A stretch of DNA of 64,000 nucleotides from Streptomyces sp. MJM8645 (GTDB lineage: Bacteria > Actinomycetota > Actinomycetes > Streptomycetales > Streptomycetaceae), in contig NZ_LJJF01000004.1 of assembly GCF_001625365.1 (NCBI RefSeq), forward strand, positions 59,295-123,294. The letters are read 5' to 3'. Under the pieces are notes generated by a model. That model was not told the origin of the DNA and did not search any database. It saw only the letters and a program-made list of their open reading frames with translations. Shown here piece by piece: positions 49,328 through 56,214 of this stretch. Within the stretch, counting starts at the first letter, position 1. Each line of letters begins with the position of its first letter. Position numbers and translations under genes: made by a program.

Positions 49328-49732
49328 ATGCGACGCGCACATGTCGACCGGCTCTGCCGGGCCCTCGGTGGGGACGGCGCCGGCGTTCATGACCGGCCAA
49401 CTCGGCGCGCCGTTACGGCCGCTCACGCGCTCCACCCAGCCGAGCCGCTGAGCGAAGCGGCCTACCAGGACGGTTTGGACGCCATGTTCGCCGCCGTCGA
49501 CGAGACCTTCCAGGCTGATGCTCCGTTGGAGGTCGAAGCGGGCCAGGGCTTCGGTATTGCCGAGGAACTGTGCACGGTGCCCGCAGAGGTGGGTGTCACC
49601 CAGGTCGATGGCATGCGTGTCGTGGCCGCCCGGTCCGTCGAGCCCCTGAGCGATGACGACCTGGCCAAGATCGCTGCGCAAGCCGCCGCTTTCATGGCTG
49701 AGCGCCGCAACGTCGCTGCTCACGATAGGTAG
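49328..49732 (+). CDS. Hypothetical protein downstream of the sigma factor, 134 aa
   Basis: ATG 49328 is used; a TTG at 49316 is possible and no start has a strong ribosome-binding site. The first 35 residues are basic. The rest is acidic and helical (YQDGLDAMFAAVDETFQADA, SDDDLAKIAAQAAAFMAERR). It sits 22 bp after the sigma gene and 2 bp before the membrane protein gene, so it is in that operon. It may help control sigma activity, but no zinc anti-sigma motif is present. Confidence 0.6.
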   Translation: MRRAHVDRLCRALGGDGAGVHDRPTRRAVTAAHALHPAEPLSEAAYQDGLDAMFAAVDETFQADAPLEVEAGQGFGIAEELCTVPAEVGVTQVDGMRVVAARSVEPLSDDDLAKIAAQAAAFMAERRNVAAHDR

Positions 49733-49734
49733 AC

Positions 49735-51432
49735 ATGCAACTGCGTCACCCGATGGTCGTCGAGTCGTCGAGGATCGACGCTGACGCCACGCTGATCATC
49801 GACGGTGACCAGCCTCTCGTCGTCATCCGGCCTGCCCAGACGTTCGACTCGGCGGTTCTCGCCGTCCAGGGCGCGCTGCAGGCCGACTTCCCCCATCTTC
49901 ACCCGGACCAGATCCGGGCGATGGTCCGCAAGGCGCTACCGAACCTGCCGACCATGAACCGGCTCATCGGCGTCGACGAGTCGCCGCCACCAGTCGACCG
50001 GGTTGCATCTTCACGTCCGGACCGTCAGATCGTGGAGCACCGGTCGCTACGCCGGAGGCGTGCGGCGGTGGGCAAGATGCTGCTCGTCGCCAGCGTCGCC
50101 GCCGCCGGGGTCGGGGTCGGGTATGCGGCCGCGCCGCATACCGCCAGTCCGACCGGGGCGCAGGCGACAGAGCCCAGTACGACGATGGTCTACGCGAACG
50201 ACCCTGCCTTCCGGCAGTTCGCGGCAGCCGGCCAGATGCGTTGTACAAGCCTGGGCCCTTTGCAGGCCAGGTGCACTGACGTCGACCGGCTGGTGATGTA
50301 CAGCGAGGCAGCCATCTCGCCGAACTCGATTGCGTACACGTTCAGTTACGGAACCGAGCGGATCTACCTCATGGCGTTCCGCAGCACCGCCGACGCGCAG
50401 GAGTGGGCGAAGGAGAGCGGTACGCAGAAGGCGCTGGACAACGTGAGTACGGTGTCGCGATTCGTGCTGTGGGGCACTGACGCGCCCCGGTTGCGGGAGT
50501 ATCACGACCTGATCGTTCAGTCCGTCCAACAGAGCCAGGCACCTGCGGTGTCGGCTGGGCTGACTGTGGAAATGCCAGAGCGCCTGGCCGCGCTCGCGTT
50601 CGGCACGCTGGGGGTTTCACCAGCCCGGGTTGAACGGATCGGGTCCGTGTCGAACAGCACGATGTCGAGCCTGGCCGCGGCGGTTCGTCTGATACTGGGC
50701 GGAGAGCCGAACGCAGGCCCAACGCCGCGTACCAACGCGCTGGCCGACGGGTCGCTGGTCACGTCCATGCTCGGTGGGGGCCCCGGGGGCGGAGGCGCAC
50801 CGACGTCGCCCACGGCGGAACCGCAGGCGTCGGCTTCGGACGGACCGACAACGCAGCCGAAGACGCCGCTCCCGCCGTCATCGACAAAGCCTGGTCCGGC
50901 CGACAGCAAGCAGGCCGTGCCGCTGGTTCCGAGCGGGAAGTCCCCGGCCCCTACACCGCAGGCGGTGGAGCCAGAGACGCCCCGGACGGTCGGCACGGAA
51001 CAGCCACCGACATCGCTGCCGGCCCAACCTCCGGTGACGAACCCTGGTGCCGCGACGGACCCGACTTCATCCGGAAGCCCGTCGCCAACGGACACTCCCA
51101 CCAACAACCCGTCCCTGGCGCCGGCCGAGCGCCAACCCCCATCCCCTACAGGCGGTCCGCCGCCGACGGGCCGCCCGGACGGTCGGCCGATCACCGACCC
51201 GGCCCGAGATGTCGACGCCGAAAGCCGGCTCCTAGAAGGGCGCCCGGGCGCTGTCCTGGGACCAGGCGGAGGAGTTGTCGACCGTGGCCGTCCAGGGGTC
51301 GTTGTCCGACGCGGCCGGGCCCGTACGGCTGGCACGGGTGACCTTCGCGGTGGCCGACCTCAGGCTCGGTCCCACTTCGTCGACCTCCATCTCGAAAACC
51401 GTCCGCTTCTCCCCGGCACTGGTCTCGTATGA
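49735..51432 (+). CDS. Membrane-anchored protein with long Pro/Ser/Thr tail, 565 aa
   Basis: ATG 49735 follows AGGTAG. Residues 1-105 are cytoplasmic, with one transmembrane helix at about 108-128 (GKMLLVASVAAAGVGVGYAA). An outer globular domain with two Cys follows (to about residue 305). The rest is a Pro/Ser/Thr tail typical of wall-spanning proteins. The layout suits a sigma-factor-linked sensor. The frame has no stop until 51432 and runs 200 bp antisense into ssb, so the true end is uncertain and may have been lost at a junction. Confidence 0.7.
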   Translation: MQLRHPMVVESSRIDADATLIIDGDQPLVVIRPAQTFDSAVLAVQGALQADFPHLHPDQIRAMVRKALPNLPTMNRLIGVDESPPPVDRVASSRPDRQIVEHRSLRRRRAAVGKMLLVASVAAAGVGVGYAAAPHTASPTGAQATEPSTTMVYANDPAFRQFAAAGQMRCTSLGPLQARCTDVDRLVMYSEAAISPNSIAYTFSYGTERIYLMAFRSTADAQEWAKESGTQKALDNVSTVSRFVLWGTDAPRLREYHDLIVQSVQQSQAPAVSAGLTVEMPERLAALAFGTLGVSPARVERIGSVSNSTMSSLAAAVRLILGGEPNAGPTPRTNALADGSLVTSMLGGGPGGGGAPTSPTAEPQASASDGPTTQPKTPLPPSSTKPGPADSKQAVPLVPSGKSPAPTPQAVEPETPRTVGTEQPPTSLPAQPPVTNPGAATDPTSSGSPSPTDTPTNNPSLAPAERQPPSPTGGPPPTGRPDGRPITDPARDVDAESRLLEGRPGAVLGPGGGVVDRGRPGVVVRRGRARTAGTGDLRGGRPQARSHFVDLHLENRPLLPGTGLV

Positions 51433-51690
51433 ACGCTGGCGAAGCCGGCCGTGGACGATGACGCGCATGCCGCGCTGAAGCGACTCGGCGGCGTGCTCGG
51501 CCTGCTGACGCCAGACGTTGCAGGTCAGAAACAGAGCGTCCCCGTCCTTCCACTCGTTGGCCTGCCGGTCGAAGGTGCGCGGTGTAGAAGCGATACGGAA
51601 CTTGGTGACCGCCGCTCCGGAGGGCGTGAAGCGCAGGTCGGGGTCGTCGACGAGGTTGCCGACGAGGGTGATGGCGGTCTCTCCTGCCAC
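51232..51690 (-). CDS. ssb: Single-stranded DNA-binding protein, 152 aa
   Basis: GTG 51690 has GAGGAGAAC upstream. The OB fold is clear: TAITLVGNLVDDPDLRFTPS, FLTCNVWRQQAEHAAESLQR and GMRVIVHGRLRQRSYET. The tail ends in Pro-Phe (SARAPF), as SSB tails that recruit partners do, though with few acidic residues. It coats single-stranded DNA in replication. It is the last gene of the leftward group beginning at 54573. Confidence 0.9.
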   Translation of the reverse strand: MAGETAITLVGNLVDDPDLRFTPSGAAVTKFRIASTPRTFDRQANEWKDGDALFLTCNVWRQQAEHAAESLQRGMRVIVHGRLRQRSYETSAGEKRTVFEMEVDEVGPSLRSATAKVTRASRTGPAASDNDPWTATVDNSSAWSQDSARAPF

Positions 51691-51707
51691 GAGTGTTCTC
51701 CTCCGTC

Positions 51708-53273
51708 TCAGCGGGCCGCGAGGGCGGCGATCTTGGCGCGGGTACGGGGGCCGGCGACGCCGTCCGCGCGGCCGAGGCCGGGGTGCTTGCGGATCACATC
51801 GTTCACCGCCGCCGTCGTCTGCGGTCCGTAGAAGCCGGTCACCGGCAGGCGGTGGCCGATCCGGTTGAGCTGCGTCTGGAGGGTCTTCACCTCGGCGCTG
51901 CGGGCACCCGGCTTGAGGCTGGCTGTCTGGTTGGCCGGGGGGACGGAGGCGGCGTTGGCGATGCGGGCGCGGGTCTTCGGGCCGGCAATGCCGTCCGCCG
52001 GGCGGAGACTGGGGTTGAGGCGGACGAAGTCGTTGACGGCGTTCGTGGTGAGCGGTCCGAAGTAGCCGGTGGCGGGCAGCTGGTAGCCGATCCGGTTGAG
52101 CTGGCGCTGCAGCTCCTGGACCTCGGGGCCGCACGCGCCCGGCGCGAGCGAGCCTGCCGCCGTGGGGCTGCCGGTCCCGGTGGTCGTCCCGGCGGCGAGG
52201 GCGGCGATCTTGGCGCGGGTGCGGGGGCCGGCGACGCCGTCCACCTGGCCGAGGCCGGGGTGCTTGCGGATCACGTCGTTCACCGCCGCCGTCGTCTGCG
52301 GTCCGAAGTAACCGGTCACCGGCAGGCGGTGGCCGATCCGGTTGAGCTGGCGCTGCAGCTCCTGGACCTCGGGGCCGCGCGCGCCCGGCGCGAGCACTCC
52401 CAAGGGACGGGTGGGCTGCGGGTCCGGCTGCGGGTCGGGGCTGGGCTCGCTGGTGGTTCCGCCGGGCGGGGTGACGGGCTTGGCGTCGTCGGGCAGGGTG
52501 ATGCTCTGTCCCGGCTTGATCTGGTTGGGGTCGGTGATCTGCGGGTTCGCGTCGAGCAGGTGCCCGAGGGTGATGCCGGCGAGCGCGGCGACGGCGGAGA
52601 GGGTGGCGCCGGCCCAGATGACGACGCGTCGGGCGGTGCTCGGCGGTGTGGGGCCGCCGGAGCCCGCGCCGGCGAGGGAGAGCAGGGTCGCGAAGTCGAG
52701 GTTGCCGGGGTCGCCGTGGTCGTTCTCCGGGACGTGCTGGTGCCCGCACCAGCCGCGGAAGGAGTTCCACGCGGCGAAGGAGAGGCGGACGCCGTTGCGG
52801 CCGTAGGAGTCCGGGTAGGGGGCCCACTGGGCAGGGCCGTCGAGCGGGATGCCGTTGTGGTCGCGGTGCCAGGCCATGAACGTGGCGAGGTCGCGCAGCG
52901 CCCAGTCCGGGGCCTCGGGCCAGAAGATGTGCTGGATGCCCTGGGCTGTCCACCGGCGGTGGGTGGCGGGGTCGCAGGTGCCGATCAGCTCGATCTGCAC
53001 GGCGCCGGCGGTGTTGGTCTCGACGCCGCCGGGGGCGTTGACGAGGGCGCGGGCAGAGTGGTCGAACGGGAAGTGCTGGCGGAAGAGCAGGCGGCGGGCG
53101 GCGAAGTCGGGCTTCGCGGTGATGTGGGGGGCCTCGGCGCCGCCGCTGTAGTCGGGCCAGCCGGTTCCCTCGGTGGTGTGCAGGACGCCGCACCTGGGGG
53201 TCATGTAGCTGCCCGGGTAGTGGTCGGCGAACCACTGCGAGCGGTCGGCGCCCGGGTAGAGCGTGTCGGTCAT
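51708..53273 (-). CDS. Endolysin: amidase, TM segment, LysM-like and three PG-binding domains
   Basis: ATG 53273. Residues 1-200 are an N-acetylmuramoyl-L-alanine amidase (CGVLHTTEGTGWPDYSGG, GHQHVPENDHGDPG for zinc). A hydrophobic helix is at 216-238, a LysM-like piece at 241-261 (NPQITDPNQIKPGQSITLP), then a Pro-rich linker. Three peptidoglycan-binding domains follow at 295-360, 376-440 and 453-519. An internal membrane segment is unusual in an endolysin. The triplicated part is also repeated in DNA (about 51715-52390). Confidence 0.85.
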   Translation of the reverse strand: MTDTLYPGADRSQWFADHYPGSYMTPRCGVLHTTEGTGWPDYSGGAEAPHITAKPDFAARRLLFRQHFPFDHSARALVNAPGGVETNTAGAVQIELIGTCDPATHRRWTAQGIQHIFWPEAPDWALRDLATFMAWHRDHNGIPLDGPAQWAPYPDSYGRNGVRLSFAAWNSFRGWCGHQHVPENDHGDPGNLDFATLLSLAGAGSGGPTPPSTARRVVIWAGATLSAVAALAGITLGHLLDANPQITDPNQIKPGQSITLPDDAKPVTPPGGTTSEPSPDPQPDPQPTRPLGVLAPGARGPEVQELQRQLNRIGHRLPVTGYFGPQTTAAVNDVIRKHPGLGQVDGVAGPRTRAKIAALAAGTTTGTGSPTAAGSLAPGACGPEVQELQRQLNRIGYQLPATGYFGPLTTNAVNDFVRLNPSLRPADGIAGPKTRARIANAASVPPANQTASLKPGARSAEVKTLQTQLNRIGHRLPVTGFYGPQTTAAVNDVIRKHPGLGRADGVAGPRTRAKIAALAAR

Positions 53274-53323
53274 GCTGCGCCCCTTCGTGATGGTGAGGGG
53301 CGCAGCGTCGCGGCCGGCGGGGG

Positions 53324-53941
53324 CTAGTGTCTCGGGCTGTCGGGGGACGGTTCGGGCGGGTACTCCAGGGCGTGGAGGGTAACGGCCAGGCGGTCGGCGA
53401 GCTGGTCGGCGTCGACTGCGTCGGCCGGGGCGGTGGTGATGGTCTCCTCGGGGGCCTGGTCCTTGCCCCAGTGGGCGCGGTGCTGGCGTTCCAGGTAGAA
53501 GCTGATGGCCTTGAAGTCGGGGGCCGCGCGGTCGGTGACGGTCTCCTCGATGATCTGGCCGGTCTCCGGGTCCCGGGCCTTGCGGGTGGTCTCCTTGATG
53601 ACGAAGCCGCCGTTGATGAGGCGGCGTAGCTGAACGACCGCGCCGGCGTGGGCGAGTTCGCGGGCCTGCTCGATGCGTTCGAGGAGGGCGAGGTAGTCGT
53701 GCTCGCCGGGCTGAGGCGGTTCGCCCTGGCGGCGCCGGTCGGCTTCCTCGCGGCCGCGAGCGAGCCAGCGCAGGAAGGACGCCTTGTGGACTCCGGCGAC
53801 GGCGGCCGCGGTCTCGACGGGCATGCCCTGGCGGGTGGCTTCAATGAGTTTCTGCTCGGTGTCGGAGGTGAGCAGGCGCCGGCGGCCGCGGCCGCTCCCG
53901 TGGGGGGCGGCCGGGCCGTGGCGCGGCTTGCGGCGGGTCAT
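53324..53941 (-). CDS. terS: Terminase small subunit-like protein, 205 aa
   Basis: ATG 53941 begins with a basic segment. The HTH reads LIEATRQGMPVETAAAVAGV followed by HKASFLRWLARGREE (about 32-70), as in small terminases that bind the packaging site. Helices and a small beta region follow (GGFVIKETTRKARDPETGQI), then an acidic tail. It lies 14 bp after the ParB-like gene. The large subunit is far away at 25653. A general phage HTH protein is the alternative. Confidence 0.75.
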   Translation of the reverse strand: MTRRKPRHGPAAPHGSGRGRRRLLTSDTEQKLIEATRQGMPVETAAAVAGVHKASFLRWLARGREEADRRRQGEPPQPGEHDYLALLERIEQARELAHAGAVVQLRRLINGGFVIKETTRKARDPETGQIIEETVTDRAAPDFKAISFYLERQHRAHWGKDQAPEETITTAPADAVDADQLADRLAVTLHALEYPPEPSPDSPRH

Positions 53942-53955
53942 GGGGCGGCGGTGGG

Positions 53956-54573
53956 TCAGCTTCGACGGGGCGTGAACTGGTCGCCACAGGTCGGGCAGGT
54001 GATCGGGTGCGGGCCTTCGCCGTCGTCGTTGAAGGCGGTGTCGTCCCCGAGGTCGGGGGTGAGCACGAGGGCGGGTTCTTCGCCGAGGGCTTCGGCGGGC
54101 GCCGAGCGCAGGAGGTTCTCCATCTCGTCGTCGGTGTAGGCGAGGGAGTCGAAGAGGCTGGCGTCGGTGGTGACGAGGTCTTCGAGCATGCCGGCGAGCA
54201 TGCGGCGGTCCCAGTCGGCCTGCGTGGTGATGCGGTTGAGCTTGATGATCAGCGCGTCGGCTTCGGCGTCGGTGCGGGAGGACCATCCTCGGGTGACGGG
54301 CAGGAGCCAGGAAGCATCGTCGTCGAGGAGTACGCCGTCCGGGACGGGTTCGCCGGCCTCGTACATCTCGACGAGGGCTTCGTGACGGCCGTGGCCCGCG
54401 ATGCTGCGGCCGGTGCGCTCGTCGACCAGGACGGGGTCGACGAAGCCGTGGTCACGGATGCTCGCCTTGATGAGCGGCAGTTCGTGGAGCTTGGGGTTGC
54501 GGGTGGCGGGGGTGAGGGCCTGGAGCGGCATGTAGGCGATCCAGCGTGGTGCCTGGACGGGCGGTGTGGTCAC
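53956..54573 (-). CDS. ParB/sulfiredoxin-fold nuclease-like protein, 205 aa
   Basis: GTG 54573 is used; the frame extends upstream to 54846, but that part is low-complexity. The ParB-N core reads LTPATRNPKLHELPLIKASI, HGFVDPVLVDERTGRSIAGH and GRHEALVEMYEAG. The C-terminus has a CPTCGDQF zinc-like pair. In phages this fold often sits beside small terminase genes and may cut DNA or regulate. No ParA is present, so partitioning is not supported. Confidence 0.8.
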   Translation of the reverse strand: MTTPPVQAPRWIAYMPLQALTPATRNPKLHELPLIKASIRDHGFVDPVLVDERTGRSIAGHGRHEALVEMYEAGEPVPDGVLLDDDASWLLPVTRGWSSRTDAEADALIIKLNRITTQADWDRRMLAGMLEDLVTTDASLFDSLAYTDDEMENLLRSAPAEALGEEPALVLTPDLGDDTAFNDDGEGPHPITCPTCGDQFTPRRS

Positions 54574-54846
54574 TCGCGGGCCCTCTTCTCTTCGGGGGGT
54601 CGGGCGGTCGCGGGGGCGGGGCTCAGTGGTGACCGCGGGTTCCAACCGCGCGCCCCGCTCACTGTGTGGGGCAACCAGGAGGCCGTCAGCCGTCGCTCCC
54701 GCGACCGGTGTTGCTCCGGACCTTCCCCTTGCTTCCCGGGTGGGGTGGGTCCGGGGCCGTGGGATGGGCGCCGGTGCGCGCGGTGGCGGTCCGTCCCAGG
54801 GCCGGCCCGGACGGTAGAGGGTGTGGATCCTAACGTCCATCGCCAA

Positions 54847-54866
54847 TCATTCTTCATGTTACAGTT
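54847..54866 (+). promoter_or_regulatory. TCATT-N5-TGTTACAGTT promoter motif, site 7
   Basis: A close match to the consensus, followed by ATGG. It lies in the 420-bp gap 54574-54993, which has no gene. It faces right toward the replication operon, with a copy of the GTAACGC-N15-CGTAC element and a leader hairpin downstream. Confidence 0.65.
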
Positions 54867-54899
54867 ATGGGTGTTGGGTCAGCCCAGCAGCCCGGGGTC

Positions 54900-54927
54900 T
54901 GTAACGCCCTGGGGCCGTTCGTCGTAC
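54900..54927 (+). promoter_or_regulatory. GTAACGC-N15-CGTAC element, copy 4
   Basis: TGTAACGC, 15 bases, CGTAC. It lies between promoter site 7 and the leader hairpin of the gene at 54994. A second promoter here would start about 20 bp before the hairpin. Confidence 0.5.
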
Positions 54928-54955
54928 CCCCAGGTGTACGACCCGGCACGAGCAC

Positions 54956-54975
54956 GTCCGGGAGAGCACCCGGAC
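54956..54975 (+). promoter_or_regulatory. Leader hairpin, perfect 7-bp stem and AGAGCA loop
   Basis: GTCCGGG pairs with CCCGGAC around AGAGCA (54963-54968). CACCGAGAGGACACCCC and ATG 54994 follow. Confidence 0.7.
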
Positions 54976-54993
54976 CCACCGAGAGGACACCCC

Positions 54994-55557
54994 ATGACCG
55001 ACCAGCAGGAACCTCACTTCACACCGCCCACTCTCGCGGACCTCAGCCAGCGGGCCACCATGCTGAACCTGATGGCCGGCCGCTTCAAGGAGCTCGCGGC
55101 GGTGGCAACGACCGACTTCAAAGCGGCGGCGCTCAAGCAGTACGAGGCGGAGGGCGTGAAGTCGGTCACCACCAAGATCGGTGGAGAGAAGGTCATCACC
55201 TGGACCGTGAAGGAGCCGAAGGCCTCCGGCACGGTGGTGGTCGCCGACCGTTCCGCGCTGACGGACTGGGTACACGTCAACCACCCCGAGCACGCAGGAT
55301 GGGAGGCGACGATCATCGGCGCGTTCGAGACCGTGCTTCTCGGCTTGGCTGTCTTCGACAAGGAGAGCGGCACAGTCGTCCACAGGGACACCGGGGAGGT
55401 CTTGCCCGGCCTGGCGTGGACGCCCTCGCCGCCGCCGTCGAGCATCGCGCCGTCGTGGACGAAGGACGGCCGCGAACAGGTCATGGAGCACCTGCGCACC
55501 GGCGCGATCGCGGAACTGATGGCCACTGCGCTCCAGCTTGAGCAGGGAGAAGGCTGA
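54994..55557 (+). CDS. Hypothetical protein, first gene of the replication operon, 187 aa
   Basis: ATG 54994 is fixed by the leader. The sequence is helical at the start (MLNLMAGRFKELAAVATTDF), then beta-rich (SVTTKIGGEKVITWTVKEPK), with a helical end (DGREQVMEHLRTGAIAELMA). Its position before WhiB and replication genes suggests a DNA-metabolism role, for instance an exonuclease inhibitor. I cannot assign the family. Its stop overlaps the WhiB start. Confidence 0.65.
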   Translation: MTDQQEPHFTPPTLADLSQRATMLNLMAGRFKELAAVATTDFKAAALKQYEAEGVKSVTTKIGGEKVITWTVKEPKASGTVVVADRSALTDWVHVNHPEHAGWEATIIGAFETVLLGLAVFDKESGTVVHRDTGEVLPGLAWTPSPPPSSIAPSWTKDGREQVMEHLRTGAIAELMATALQLEQGEG

Positions 55558-55829
55558 TGTTCCCGGTCACCCAGTTCCCGAGGGCTCTCTGCCGCCGCGT
55601 CGACCCAGACACGATGTTCCCCAACCTGAAGGACGCCGAGGGCATCGCCGAGGCCAGGGAGACCTGCGTGTTCTGCCCGCACCGCGCCGAGTGCCTGGAG
55701 GCCGCGCTCTCCCTCACCCCCGCACGGGACGCGGGCGTGCGCGCCGGAACCACCAAGGAAGAACGGCGGAAGATCCGGCGCAACCGCGCGGCCGCCGCGC
55801 GCAAGGAGCAGCAGGCAATCGCCGCCTGA
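55557..55829 (+). CDS. WhiB-family iron-sulfur regulator, 90 aa
   Basis: ATG 55557 overlaps the previous stop by one base. Four Cys in the WhiB pattern are at residues 12, 37, 40 and 46 (ALCRRVD, CVFCPHRAEC) and bind a 4Fe-4S cluster. The usual GVWGG turn is replaced by GVRAGTT. The basic C-terminus (KEERRKIRRNRAAAARK) binds DNA. Phage WhiB proteins can interfere with host WhiB regulators such as WhiB2. Host or phage control is unclear here. Confidence 0.88.
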   Translation: MFPVTQFPRALCRRVDPDTMFPNLKDAEGIAEARETCVFCPHRAECLEAALSLTPARDAGVRAGTTKEERRKIRRNRAAAARKEQQAIAA

Positions 55830-55896
55830 CCCTGCCGCTCCGAACCACTCGCCCGACCGGAACCTGTCCGGCCGGGCCCCATCCGAGGACAAGATC

Positions 55897-56214
55897 TTGA
55901 GCACCGCCCTGCCCGACGCGGCCCGCCCGCCGCTGCCCACCGCCCCGAAATCGTGCTGCGCGCACTGCCGGCAGCACCGGGCCGCGCTCGACGCGGGGCT
56001 GTCCGCGCCCGCGCTCCGTATGCTGTCCGCCATCGTGCTGCGGACCCCGGGCGACACCGCGTGCTCCGGCGCGGCGGCGGCCGCCGGCCTGACTCCCTAC
56101 CAGGCGCGACCGCTGCTGGGCGAGCTGGTCCGCTCCGGCCTGCTGGCCAGGCAGCGGTTGCGACGGGCCCGGACCACCGTCACCACGTACAGCGTCAAGG
56201 GGGCGGTCCGATGA
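55897..56214 (+). CDS. Winged-helix protein, 105 aa
   Basis: TTG 55897 has GAGGACAAG upstream. Residues 35-95 (SAPALRMLSAIVLRTPGDTA, AAAAGLTPYQARPLLGELVR) resemble a MarR-like winged helix. Near the N-terminus CCAHCRQH could bind zinc. The stop overlaps the start of the replication gene (ATGA), so it probably works with that initiator, for instance as a regulator of origin use. Confidence 0.68.
   Translation: MSTALPDAARPPLPTAPKSCCAHCRQHRAALDAGLSAPALRMLSAIVLRTPGDTACSGAAAAAGLTPYQARPLLGELVRSGLLARQRLRRARTTVTTYSVKGAVR

Noticed and set aside
51693..53327. 544-codon plus-strand frame
   Set aside because: It is antisense to the endolysin, which has recognisable amidase and wall-binding domains.
53956..54573. 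ParABS partition system
   Set aside because: No ParA gene or parS array was found. The ParB fold here lies beside terminase and resembles phage nuclease-type members.
54574..54846. N-terminal extension of the ParB-like protein to ATG 54846
   Set aside because: The added 91 residues are Pro/Arg-rich with no domain, and a GTG at 54573 begins the conserved part. The start MAMDVRIHTLYRPG is only mildly suggestive.
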